Source of the DNA: Robiginitalea sp.
GTDB taxonomy: Bacteria; Bacteroidota; Bacteroidia; Flavobacteriales; Flavobacteriaceae
Direction of reading: 5' to 3'
DNA length: 64,000 nt
Assembly (NCBI GenBank): GCA_024642005.1
Contig: JAHECA010000002.1
Coordinates: 64,756-128,755 of the forward strand
Of this stretch, positions 43,122 to 51,996 are shown in pieces; the stretch's first letter is position 1; every line of letters begins with the position of its first letter. A program made the position numbers and the translations under genes. The notes beneath the pieces were generated by a model, which did no database searches, was not told where the DNA came from, and saw only the letters and a list, made by a program, of their open reading frames with translations.

Positions 43122-44561
43122 TCACCCGACCCTTTTAGCCCGCTTGTCAAAAAGGGACGTAATCCAGAAAGCGAGGAGGGAAGCGCCAATGCCGAAAATG
43201 ATGGCGTCCAAACCCAGGGGCAGTTGCAGTCCTGAGACGATTAGGATCAGGGTGGTGGCGCCTCCGCAGATCATCGATAAAATGGCTGCAAGGGAGGAGT
43301 GTTTCCGATTGATTAGCAGCATCAGCACCGGCACGAATATCCCCGAAACCATAAAGGCGTAGGAGTACAACATGATTTCCAGTACCTGCCCCATCTGCAG
43401 GGCAATGAAAATGGCGATCCCCCCGATGAGCAAGGTAAAGTACTGCGAAGCCCTGATGCTGTCGCCCAGCCTGCGGTGAAAGGGGCCGATGATGTCGGTC
43501 ATGAGGTTGCCCGAAGCAGCCATCAGGCAGCTGTCTGCCGTAGACATGATGGCCGAAAAATACGCCGACATGATCAGGCCCATGAACCCAACCGGCAAGA
43601 TTTGCCTGAGGAACACAGGCAGGGCAATCTCGCTGTCTATGTCGGCCACGGTGCTGAAGCCCGCCCCGGCCAGCAGCCCCTGCTCCAGGGCCACCCGGCC
43701 GAACAGCCCCAGCAGCGTGCCCAGAAAAGCCATGACCGGCCACTCAAAAAGGCCGGCGATGAGCCAGGCTTTTTGGGCCGTCTTCTCATCCCTGCAGGCA
43801 TAGATCCGCTGGTAGAGGGTCATCCCGATGAACCAAATGGGGACGATGGTAACCGTCCAGTTGACCACCTGTACCCAGGAGATGTTGGTCAGGCTGAAAA
43901 AACCGGCGGGCATGGCCCCGGCTATCCCTTCCCACCCACCCAGGTGGTAGTAGCCAAACGGGACCCCCACCAGGATGAGGCCAGACATCAAGATAATCCA
44001 CTGGACCGTATCGGTATAGACCACTGCTTTGAGCCCCCCGGCCACGGTGTAGACTATTGCGATGATGCCGATAATCAGGACCGCCTCGGTAATGGTGATG
44101 GCCGGGAAAGTGGCCGATGCCAGCTTTGCCCCTGCCAGGACCTGAGAACTGGTAAAGCCCACATACCCGATAAATGAAATGACCCCGGCCAGTAATGCGG
44201 GCCTTTTGTCGTAGTAAAATTCAAGGACCTGGGGAAAGCTCAGGAAATTGTGCTTTTTCCCGTGCGCATATACCTTGGGGATCAGCCATACTGCGCTCAG
44301 CCAGGCCCCCAGTATTCCGGTAAAAAGCATCCAGCTGCCCGAGATCCCCATCATAAAGCCAAGGCCGCCCAGGCCGATGGAAAATCCTCCTCCCACATCG
44401 GTGGCCACAACAGACAGGCCAATATGGCCCGCCGACATTTCACGCTTGCCCACATAGTAATCTTCCTTCGATTCATTTTTCCTGTAAAAGAAAAACCCGA
44501 TCCCGAGCATGGCAAACAGGTAGATGATGAAGATCGCAAGGTCTATCCAGTGAATTTCCAT
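43122..44561 (-). CDS. Sodium:solute symporter (SSS family)
   Basis: A 479-residue inner-membrane transporter with about 13 hydrophobic segments from residue 8 to 470, as in the SSS family (relatives carry proline, sugars, pantothenate and amino acids with sodium). Conserved landmarks are DYYVGKREMSAGHIGLSVVATDVGGGFSIG near the start and the GLIMSAYFSAIMSTADSCLMAASG segment that binds the second sodium ion. The substrate is unknown; its position between an aminotransferase and a lysine-type catabolic cluster makes an amino acid or amine plausible. It is divergent from the cluster at 44731. Confidence 0.9.
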   Translation of the reverse strand: MEIHWIDLAIFIIYLFAMLGIGFFFYRKNESKEDYYVGKREMSAGHIGLSVVATDVGGGFSIGLGGLGFMMGISGSWMLFTGILGAWLSAVWLIPKVYAHGKKHNFLSFPQVLEFYYDKRPALLAGVISFIGYVGFTSSQVLAGAKLASATFPAITITEAVLIIGIIAIVYTVAGGLKAVVYTDTVQWIILMSGLILVGVPFGYYHLGGWEGIAGAMPAGFFSLTNISWVQVVNWTVTIVPIWFIGMTLYQRIYACRDEKTAQKAWLIAGLFEWPVMAFLGTLLGLFGRVALEQGLLAGAGFSTVADIDSEIALPVFLRQILPVGFMGLIMSAYFSAIMSTADSCLMAASGNLMTDIIGPFHRRLGDSIRASQYFTLLIGGIAIFIALQMGQVLEIMLYSYAFMVSGIFVPVLMLLINRKHSSLAAILSMICGGATTLILIVSGLQLPLGLDAIIFGIGASLLAFWITSLFDKRAKRVG

Positions 44562-44730
44562 AGGGGGGGCCGGGCTGGTTTTTGGCAGGCGTGAAGTTTT
44601 AAATGTATGATTTTAATTCATTATCTTGGCTGGGGTGTTGAGGATAGTCCGGTGTCTGATAGTCGTCTTTCGTGTCGTTAGGGATCATTTTTTGGACTGA
44701 TAATATGCAACCTGGTAAACCCGGGCCTCA

Positions 44731-46011
44731 ATGAAAAACCACAATATTCAACCCCTGCTTCAAAAAAACTACCTGAAGGCTGTTTCGGCCCGGGGTGTTT
44801 ATATTACCGATGAAAACGGCAAAAGGTATTTAGACGGTTCTTCCGGGCCTGTTGCCTGCTCCCTCGGGCACTCCCATCCGGCCCTCGCTGAACATTTCGG
44901 GAAGCAGCTCGGGAAAATCCAATTTGTCTACCGATCGCAGTTCGGGTCAGAAGAAGCCGAGCAGCTGGCCTGGCAACTGGCCCGGATATCTCCCGCAGAG
45001 GAATACCAGCACAGCTTTTTTGTGAACAGCGGCTCGGAGGCCACCGAAACGGCCCTGAAGATCGCCATTCAATACTGGCAGGAGCAGGGCAAGGCATCCA
45101 AAACCCTTTTTATAACGCGGCAGAAGAGCTACCACGGGATTACCATGGGTGCCCTCGGGGTGTCGGGGCATCAGCTCAGGCGCCGGCAGTTCGAAAGGGT
45201 GCTTTGGGGCAGACCTGAAAAGCTCAAAAAAGACCTGGAGGCAGCACCGCTCGACCAGCACCTGGCCGAGCTTGAAACGATCATTCACACAACTGGGGCC
45301 GAAAACATCGCCGGTTTGTTGCTCGAGCCCGTCATAGGGGCCGCAGGTACAGCCCTGGTTCCGCCAGAAGGCTATTACCAGTCCATGAAGGAAATCTGCC
45401 AAAAACATGAACTCCTGTTCATGGCCGACGAGGTAATGACCGGCCTGGGCCGGACGGGTAGCTGGTTCGGGCTCGATCACTGGGGCACATCGGCCGATAT
45501 CGCGACTATCGGCAAAAGCCTGGGCGCCGGATACGCCCCCCTTGCGGCGACCTTGGTCACAGACGAAATACTGGCGCCCATCCGGCAGGGGAGCGGCCTG
45601 ATCATGAGCGGGCACACCTATAGCGGCCATCCCCTTTCCTGCGCTGTCGCCAGCCAGGTGCTCACCATTATCGAGAAGGATAACCTGCTTGAAAATGCGA
45701 GGCAAATGAGCGGGAAGCTGCTGCAGGGCCTGGCCCGGATCAAGGACCGGTTCGACTTTGTACAGACCGTCAGGGGAAAGGGCCTGCTGCTCGGGATGGA
45801 ACTGGACCCCGCAGTGCCGGGGCTGCAGGGCAAAATCATTGACCGGTGTTTCGAAAACGGCCTGCTGGTGTACCCCTCGGCGGGGGGTCAGGCAGGCACC
45901 GATGAAAACGGGCTGCTGATCGCACCACCCTATATTATTTCAGGAACAGAAACCGATGCATTACTGGAAATCCTGGATACATCCATAAGCCAGGTGGCGC
46001 AATCGCTCTGA
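44731..46011 (+). CDS. Class III aminotransferase, YodT-like (first gene of beta-lysine-type cluster)
   Basis: A 426-residue PLP aminotransferase. It has FFVNSGSEATETALKIA, LLLEPVIGAAG, ADEVMTGLGRTGSWFG and the cofactor lysine in TIGKSLGAGYAPLAA. As in Bacillus yodT, it precedes the CoA-transferase, deacylase and beta-lysine acetyltransferase genes in the same order, so by analogy it may remove the beta-amino group of acetylated beta-lysine. That substrate is inferred. It is one base before the next gene, so the five genes form one transcript. The upstream 169 bases hold no consensus promoter pair. Confidence 0.85.
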   Translation: MKNHNIQPLLQKNYLKAVSARGVYITDENGKRYLDGSSGPVACSLGHSHPALAEHFGKQLGKIQFVYRSQFGSEEAEQLAWQLARISPAEEYQHSFFVNSGSEATETALKIAIQYWQEQGKASKTLFITRQKSYHGITMGALGVSGHQLRRRQFERVLWGRPEKLKKDLEAAPLDQHLAELETIIHTTGAENIAGLLLEPVIGAAGTALVPPEGYYQSMKEICQKHELLFMADEVMTGLGRTGSWFGLDHWGTSADIATIGKSLGAGYAPLAATLVTDEILAPIRQGSGLIMSGHTYSGHPLSCAVASQVLTIIEKDNLLENARQMSGKLLQGLARIKDRFDFVQTVRGKGLLLGMELDPAVPGLQGKIIDRCFENGLLVYPSAGGQAGTDENGLLIAPPYIISGTETDALLEILDTSISQVAQSL

Positions 46012-46012
46012 A

Positions 46013-46711
46013 ATGGGAAGTTTTAACAAGGTTACCGATTACCAGGCCGTCAAACCGTTGTTTTTTGACGGGATGACCCTGCTTTTCGGAGGGTTCGGTG
46101 GCGTCGGCACCCCTCCCGGGCTGGTAGATTGCCTGATCGAATCGGGGGTAAAGGATGTCCATCTCATTGGCAACGACGCCGGCTTCCCCTGGATCGGGAT
46201 CGGCAAGTTTGTGGTTTTGAAAAGGGCCGTATCCCTGGTGGCATCGCATATCGGCTCGAATCCTGTGGCCGGGCAACTCATGACCGACGGGGAATTGCAG
46301 GTGGAATTTGCGCCCCAGGGCATTCTGAACGAGCGCATCCGATCGGCAGGGGTGGGCCTCAATGGTTTTCTGACTGAAATCGGGAAAGGCACCCTGCTGG
46401 GAGAAAACAAGCCCATCGTGACCCTGAAGGGCAGGGAGTACCTGTACGAATCGCCCCTGTCAGGTGATTTGGGCATCGTCTATGCCAAAAAGGCCGATAC
46501 CTTCGGCAACCTGGTGTTCGACAAAACCGCCCGCAACAACAACCCGCTTATCGCCATGGCGGCAAAAACCACGATCGCAGAGGTGGAAGAAATTGTCGAA
46601 ATGGGAGCGCTCGATCCGGAAGAAATCATTGTTCCCGGGGCATTTGTAAAACATGTAGTCCCCACCAAAGGGATCAACTGGAAATGGATATGGGAGACCC
46701 AAGGCACATAA
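46013..46711 (+). CDS. CoA-transferase subunit A, YodS/YodR-like
   Basis: A 232-residue alpha subunit of a 3-oxoacid-type CoA transferase. The glycine-rich start DGMTLLFGGFGGVGTPPGLVD and the segment GLNGFLTEIGKGTLL are typical. It works with the beta subunit of the next gene, whose start overlaps it by 28 bases. In the proposed pathway it would activate a 3-oxo-acetamido acid using acetyl-CoA or another donor. Acetoacetate is an alternative substrate. Confidence 0.9.
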   Translation: MGSFNKVTDYQAVKPLFFDGMTLLFGGFGGVGTPPGLVDCLIESGVKDVHLIGNDAGFPWIGIGKFVVLKRAVSLVASHIGSNPVAGQLMTDGELQVEFAPQGILNERIRSAGVGLNGFLTEIGKGTLLGENKPIVTLKGREYLYESPLSGDLGIVYAKKADTFGNLVFDKTARNNNPLIAMAAKTTIAEVEEIVEMGALDPEEIIVPGAFVKHVVPTKGINWKWIWETQGT

Positions 46712-47334
46712 TCGCAAAAAGGGCAGCCAGAGAAGTCCGCTCGGGGATGATCGTCAATCTGGGTATTGGCATTCCCTCCCTGATTCCCGACTTCCTCGAC
46801 CCTTCCACCAATGTCTTTTTTCACACCGAAAACGGCCTGCTCGGCTTTGGTCCGACCCCGTCCGAAAATCCTGACTGGGCCCTGAGCAATGCGGCCGGGT
46901 ACCCGGTGAGTATCGTAAAAGGGGCCAGCTACTTCGACAGTACCGTTTCTTTCGGGATGATACGTAACGGCCGCATTGACCTGGCGGTGCTGGGCTCCCT
47001 GCAGGTTAGCCGCTGCGGCGACCTGGCCAACTGGATCGTGCCAGGCAAGCGCGTGCCGGGGGTCGGCGGGGCCATGGAACTGGCCTTTGGCGCCAAGCGG
47101 TTAATCGCCCTGATGCAGCACTGTGAAAAGAACGGGAAGCCCAAGATCGTTTCGACCTGTACCCTGCCCCTGACGGCCACCGCCTGCGTGAAGCGCATTA
47201 TTACCGAGATGGCCGTGTTCGACATCGACCCCGGCGGGCTTACCCTGATGGAAGTGATGCCCGGCTGCACGGTTTCCGATATTCGCAACAACACGGAGGC
47301 TGCTTTCGAAATTTCAGAACAATTGAAGGGATAA
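46684..47334 (+). CDS. CoA-transferase subunit B, YodR/YodS-like
   Basis: A 216-residue beta subunit carrying the catalytic glutamate in the FHTENGLLGFGP segment (the E-N-G motif that forms the glutamyl-CoA thioester). MIVNLGIGIPSLIPDFL at the start and VPGVGGAMELAFGAK are standard. It overlaps the alpha subunit by 28 bases, which favours equal synthesis of the two chains. It is followed four bases later by the deacylase. Confidence 0.9.
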   Translation: MDMGDPRHIIAKRAAREVRSGMIVNLGIGIPSLIPDFLDPSTNVFFHTENGLLGFGPTPSENPDWALSNAAGYPVSIVKGASYFDSTVSFGMIRNGRIDLAVLGSLQVSRCGDLANWIVPGKRVPGVGGAMELAFGAKRLIALMQHCEKNGKPKIVSTCTLPLTATACVKRIITEMAVFDIDPGGLTLMEVMPGCTVSDIRNNTEAAFEISEQLKG

Positions 47335-47338
47335 AAAA

Positions 47339-48601
47339 ATGACTGACCGGCAAAAGGTGGAAGCCTATATAGAAGCGCATAAAGAGGAAGCGTTTAACCT
47401 TTTGGCCCGCATGGTGCGGCAGCGGAGCACACAGGGGCATGAAACAGGCGTGCAACAGGTGGTGATCGGCAAGCTGGAAGCGCTTGGCCTGGAAGTAGAT
47501 GTGTGGGACCCCGATTTCGATACCTTGAAAAAAAGCCCCTATTTTGTCTCCCCCCGAAAAGATTTTGTCGGCAGCCCCAATGTGGTCGGGGTACTCAGGG
47601 GACAGGGCGGGGGGAGATCCCTGATCCTCAACGGCCATATCGATGTGGTGCCCGAAGGAGACTTAACCAAGTGGCAAGACGATCCGTACTCGGGTAAAAT
47701 TGAAAAGGGCCGCATGTACGGGCGGGGCACCACCGACATGAAAGGCGGGAATGTCTCCCTGATCATGGCCATGGAAGCCATCAAAAATACGGGCATCAAC
47801 CTGAAAGGGGACGTCATTTTTCAGTCGGTAATCGAGGAAGAATCGGGGGGCGCAGGCACTCTGGCCACGGTCCTTCGCGGCTATACCGCCGATGCCGCCA
47901 TTATCCCCGAGCCCACCAACCTCAAACTGTTCATCAAGCAACAGGGCTCCCTGTGGTTCCGGGTGCTGATAGCGGGAGTCTCGGCCCATGGCGGCACCCG
48001 GTATGAAGGCACGTCGGCCATCGAAAAGGCCTGGGCGGTCCACAAGGCCATCCTGGACCTGGAAAGGGAAAGAAATGCCCGTATCAAAGATCCGCTGTAT
48101 GCCAAATTGCCGATTCCCCTGCCCATTAACGTGGGCACCATTCACGGGGGCACCTGGCCCTCTTCGGTTCCCGACCTGGTAACCCTCGAAGGCCGGATCG
48201 GCGTGGGGCCGGAGGAATCCGTCGAGTCGGCCAAACGGGAATTGCACGCCTGCATAGACGGGCTCCCATCGGCTGATGCCTGGTTCAGGGGCCACCCGGC
48301 CAAACTTGAATTCTTCGGGGCCCAGTGGCTTCCCAACAGCGTGGCCCTGGACCATGAAATCGCAGCCACAATCGAAGCGAACTACCAACAGCTCTTTGGC
48401 AAACCGGTGAAAGTCGAGGCTTCCCCCTGGGGGACCGATGCCGGGATCTTGGGCAAGGTCGGGGGCATCCCGGCCCTGGTGATCGGCCCGGGCGAAACCA
48501 GCGTGGCCCATTATCCGAACGAGTTCATCGAGCTCGAAGCCGTTGTGAAGGCGGCCAAATTGTTTGCATTAACCCTCCTCAAATGGTGCGGAACCGCCTG
48601 A
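47339..48601 (+). CDS. M20-family zinc deacylase, YodQ-like
   Basis: A 420-residue ArgE/DapE/CPG2-type metallohydrolase. Metal ligands and catalytic residues appear in NGHIDVVPEGD, GRGTTDMKGG and the EEESGGAGT segment. In Bacillus yodQ occupies the same position. It is a candidate for removing the acetyl group from a 4-acetamido intermediate, giving 4-aminobutyrate, but this is inference. Peptide or N-acyl amino acid substrates are alternatives. Stop and next start are one base apart. Confidence 0.88.
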   Translation: MTDRQKVEAYIEAHKEEAFNLLARMVRQRSTQGHETGVQQVVIGKLEALGLEVDVWDPDFDTLKKSPYFVSPRKDFVGSPNVVGVLRGQGGGRSLILNGHIDVVPEGDLTKWQDDPYSGKIEKGRMYGRGTTDMKGGNVSLIMAMEAIKNTGINLKGDVIFQSVIEEESGGAGTLATVLRGYTADAAIIPEPTNLKLFIKQQGSLWFRVLIAGVSAHGGTRYEGTSAIEKAWAVHKAILDLERERNARIKDPLYAKLPIPLPINVGTIHGGTWPSSVPDLVTLEGRIGVGPEESVESAKRELHACIDGLPSADAWFRGHPAKLEFFGAQWLPNSVALDHEIAATIEANYQQLFGKPVKVEASPWGTDAGILGKVGGIPALVIGPGETSVAHYPNEFIELEAVVKAAKLFALTLLKWCGTA

Positions 48602-48602
48602 C

Positions 48603-49433
48603 ATGATTCCTACCTATCTGGAGCTAAACCGACCCGATTCCCAAATGCTACTCTGCCACGACCCTTATAACGGGCGGGTGCGGGTAGATGAACTTGCCGG
48701 CGATCTGGAATCCGGGCTCAGGATAATCCTGGAACACTCCCCGGAGTGGGCCGAAAAAATCATCCTCAAAGCGCGGCGCGAACAGGTCGATTTCTTCTTA
48801 AGACACGGCTGGGTGCAGGAAGCGGCAATCCCGGGTTATTTTAAGGGGGAAGACCTGTTTTTCCTGGTTTGCTACCCCCAGGACCAACGGGGCCGTTCCG
48901 ACCAGAGCGGGAGGGAACGTTCCATCGTTGAACAAATTCTGGAGCTGGAACCCAGGCCGGTGCAACCTTCGGGTGAAATCATACTCCGGTCGTCCGTGCA
49001 AGATGCCGAAAAGCTAGCCAGCCTCTATCGGGCGGTGTTTCAAGTATATCCCACCCCCCTGGGCGACCCTGCATATATCTTGAAAACCATGGAGAGCGGT
49101 ACGGTATATGTCCACATCGAGAAAGAAGGCCGGGTTTTGAGCGCTGCTTCGGCGGAGGTGAACCGCAAGTTTGCCAATGCCGAGATGACCGACTGCGCTA
49201 CCCTTGCCGGCCAGCAGGGCAAGGGCTTTATGGCCTTGCTGCTCGGGCGCCTCGAGGAGATGCTTATCCCCGATGAAATTACCTGCCTGTATACGATTTG
49301 CCGGGCACAGTCTTTCGGCATGAACAAGGTATTTTACAATTTAGGGTACCATTACAGCGGCAGTCTGATCAATAATTGCAATATTTATTCGGGTTTGGAA
49401 AATATGAACGTCTGGTATAAAAGGATTTGCTGA
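48603..49433 (+). CDS. Beta-lysine N-acetyltransferase family protein, AblB/YodP-like
   Basis: A 276-residue GNAT enzyme. The C-terminal half matches AblB/YodP: EMTDCATL, the acetyl-CoA loop GKGFMALLLG, then SFGMNKVFYNLGYHYSG and a terminal MNVWYKRI. The N-terminal about 140 residues (DRVDELAG-type segments, HSPEWAEKIILKAR, FLRHGWVQEAAIPGYFKG) correspond to the family's own N-terminal domain. The family acetylates the N6 amino group of beta-lysine, in methanogens for an osmolyte and in Bacillus alongside KamA. No kamA is in the window. It overlaps the next start (TGATG). Confidence 0.88.
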   Translation: MIPTYLELNRPDSQMLLCHDPYNGRVRVDELAGDLESGLRIILEHSPEWAEKIILKARREQVDFFLRHGWVQEAAIPGYFKGEDLFFLVCYPQDQRGRSDQSGRERSIVEQILELEPRPVQPSGEIILRSSVQDAEKLASLYRAVFQVYPTPLGDPAYILKTMESGTVYVHIEKEGRVLSAASAEVNRKFANAEMTDCATLAGQQGKGFMALLLGRLEEMLIPDEITCLYTICRAQSFGMNKVFYNLGYHYSGSLINNCNIYSGLENMNVWYKRIC

Positions 49434-51976
49434 TGATTGGGTTCAGAAAAATAGGGCTTGCAGGCCTTCTGATCGCGACCGGTACGCTGCTGGGGCAGCG
49501 CATCCCCGTGTTGCCGCAGATACAGCTGCCGCACGATTATTATTTCCGCGAGTTGTACCTGCCCCAGCTTATGAGTGGCCCCTCGGCCCCTTCCTGGTCG
49601 CCCGACGGGCGGCAGCTGGTGTATGCGATGGGGGGGAGCCTGTGGAGGCAGGAAATCGGCAGCCAGACCGCTTACCAGCTCACCGACGGGGAAGGGTATG
49701 ACTACCAGCCAGACTGGTCGCCCGACGGAAAAGAAATCCTGTTTGTTCGCTATACCGGGAAGGCGGTTGAAGTAATGCTCCTGGAGCTCGCCACGGGGGA
49801 AGTGACCCCCCTGACTGAAAACGGGGCGGCGAACCTCGAGCCCAAATGGTCGCCCGACGGGCAGGCCATTGCCTTTGTTTCGACCCTGGGCACCGGGCAT
49901 TTCGTGCTGCATAAAGCCGCCGTTTCAAGCGGGCAATTGCAGGGCGCCACGCCCCTGGTCCCCGACCGGATCAGTGCCATTAAGCGCTACTATTACAGCG
50001 AATACGACCACGCCATAAACCCATCCTGGTCGCCCGATGGCCGCAGCATCCTCTTCGTTTCGAACCGGGAGGTAGCCCACGGCACGGGCAATATTGTGTC
50101 GGTTGCCGTAGACAACCCGGAGGAATTCACTGTTCTTCACAAAGAAGAAACCGCCTGGAAAACCACCCCGGAGCTTTCCCCCGATGGCAGCCGGATGGTT
50201 TACAGCAGCTACCAGGGGCGCAACTGGCAACAGCTTTATATTTTGCCTGCAGCGGGCGGGTATCCAGTCCAGCTCACCTATGGGGACTACGACAATACGG
50301 CCCCCCGATGGTCGCCCGACGGCAAAAACATTGCCTATATCTCGAACCGGACCGGCAATACCACCTTATGGGTGCTGGACAGTTATTTCGGCAAAGATTC
50401 CGAGGTGGTGGCCTCAGACCTTCGGTACCTGCAACCCAGAAAGGAAGTGGTCATTCGCACTGTGGACGGGTCAGGCAAGCCCATCGCGTCGCGGGTGAGC
50501 GTAACGGACGGCCGTGGGAAATTCCACGCCCCCCGAAATGCCTGGATCCAGGGAGACGATTCCACTTACCCCGACAGCCAAACCTATGAAACACATTATT
50601 TTCATTCGACTGGCATGGCGCGGGTTTCCCTGCCAATCCGCGGGCCAATCCTCGTCACTGCCCAGAAGGGGCCCGATTTCAGGATAGCGAAACAGCCCTT
50701 TGCCGCAGCGGAAGTGCTGCCGGATACCATCACCCTTGGCCTGGAGCCCTGGGAAATCCCCTCCTCGTTCGGCCCGTGGTGGTCGGGCGACCTGCACGTG
50801 CACATGAATTACACGGGCAGCTATCGAAACACCCCGGAAATCCTGAAGGGACAGGCCCGTGCAGAAAATGTGGACTTTGTCTACAACCTGATCGTGAACA
50901 AGGAGCAGCGCATCCCGGATATCGACCTTTATGCCCCGCCTGACGGCTCCAAAACGGAGCAGGACGTGATGCTCCTCCAGGGTCAGGAATACCACTCCAG
51001 CTTCTGGGGGCACCTCGGGCTGCTCAATTTGACCGAACACTACCTGATGCCCGATTATGTAGGATACCCGTACACGGCCCTGGAAAGCATCTACCCCCAT
51101 AACAGCAAGGTGGCCGAGGTGGTACACAGGCAAAAAGGGCTGGTGGGCTACGTGCATCCCTTTTACGACTTCCAGCTGTTCCCGAAGCAATCCGAAACGC
51201 TGATCAACGCCTTGCCCGTAGATGCGGCCCTGGGCAATGTGGACTATTACGAGGTGGTGGGTTTCGCGCATCACAAGGCGTCTGCCGAGGTATGGCACAT
51301 GCTGCTCAATTGCGGGATCAGGATCCCGGTCGGTGCGGGTACCGATGCCATGGCCAATTACGCCAGCCTGAGAGGGCCGGTGGGCCTGAACCGGGTGTAT
51401 GTGGAAGCCCGGGGCGATTTTACCAGCGACAACGTGATCGGTCAGATCAGAAGCGGCCGGAGCTTTGCGACCAATGGGGCCCTGCTGGGGCTGAAAGTTA
51501 ACGGGGCGGGGCCCGGGGAGACCATTGAAATAGGGGACAAAGAAACCACCCTCGACATCCGGGCGTTTATGCGCAGCTCTGTGCCGGTCGATCATTTGGA
51601 AGTGCTGTGGAATGGCTCAGCCATTAAGGAATATACCTTCAAAAAAGACCGAACCACGGCAGACTTCGACGGAAAAATCAAGGTCGACGGCCCGGGGTGG
51701 CTGTTGCTGCGGGCCTGGAACGACGAGGCCCATCCCGACCTTCCGGATTACCACCCCTACGCTACCACCAGCCCGATTTATGTGACTGCCCCGGGCCGGC
51801 AACTCAGGTCCCGATCTGCAGCTGCATTCTTCCTGGAGTGGATAGGACGCATCGAAAAGGCTGCCCAGGCCCATCAGGGGTATCGAACCCCGGCAGAGAA
51901 AAGGCAGCTTTTGGATGACCTGGCAACCGCCCGGAAATTCTATGAAAACTGCCTGAACAACCCAACCATTGACTGA
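49433..51976 (+). CDS. Secreted TolB-propeller / PHP-type (CehA/McbA-like) metallohydrolase
   Basis: An 847-residue exported protein with signal peptide (MIGFRKIGLAGLLIATGTLLG). Residues about 45-335 are a beta-propeller made of repeated W-S-P-D-G blades (at least six copies). Residues about 440-740 are a PHP/CehA-type amidohydrolase domain with the metal-binding GDLHVHMNY, a YVHPFYDF segment and GAGTDAMANY. A beta-sandwich-like tail follows. It may be a periplasmic peptidase or amidohydrolase. ATG 49433 overlaps the YodP-like stop, so translation is coupled; a TTG two codons earlier is possible. Confidence 0.82.
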   Translation: MIGFRKIGLAGLLIATGTLLGQRIPVLPQIQLPHDYYFRELYLPQLMSGPSAPSWSPDGRQLVYAMGGSLWRQEIGSQTAYQLTDGEGYDYQPDWSPDGKEILFVRYTGKAVEVMLLELATGEVTPLTENGAANLEPKWSPDGQAIAFVSTLGTGHFVLHKAAVSSGQLQGATPLVPDRISAIKRYYYSEYDHAINPSWSPDGRSILFVSNREVAHGTGNIVSVAVDNPEEFTVLHKEETAWKTTPELSPDGSRMVYSSYQGRNWQQLYILPAAGGYPVQLTYGDYDNTAPRWSPDGKNIAYISNRTGNTTLWVLDSYFGKDSEVVASDLRYLQPRKEVVIRTVDGSGKPIASRVSVTDGRGKFHAPRNAWIQGDDSTYPDSQTYETHYFHSTGMARVSLPIRGPILVTAQKGPDFRIAKQPFAAAEVLPDTITLGLEPWEIPSSFGPWWSGDLHVHMNYTGSYRNTPEILKGQARAENVDFVYNLIVNKEQRIPDIDLYAPPDGSKTEQDVMLLQGQEYHSSFWGHLGLLNLTEHYLMPDYVGYPYTALESIYPHNSKVAEVVHRQKGLVGYVHPFYDFQLFPKQSETLINALPVDAALGNVDYYEVVGFAHHKASAEVWHMLLNCGIRIPVGAGTDAMANYASLRGPVGLNRVYVEARGDFTSDNVIGQIRSGRSFATNGALLGLKVNGAGPGETIEIGDKETTLDIRAFMRSSVPVDHLEVLWNGSAIKEYTFKKDRTTADFDGKIKVDGPGWLLLRAWNDEAHPDLPDYHPYATTSPIYVTAPGRQLRSRSAAAFFLEWIGRIEKAAQAHQGYRTPAEKRQLLDDLATARKFYENCLNNPTID

Positions 51977-51996
51977 GTACTCATAACCCCGCACCC

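Noticed and set aside
50471-51595. 374-codon minus-strand frame within the propeller/PHP gene
   Set aside because: Antisense shadow of a conserved secreted enzyme; no signal peptide or motif.
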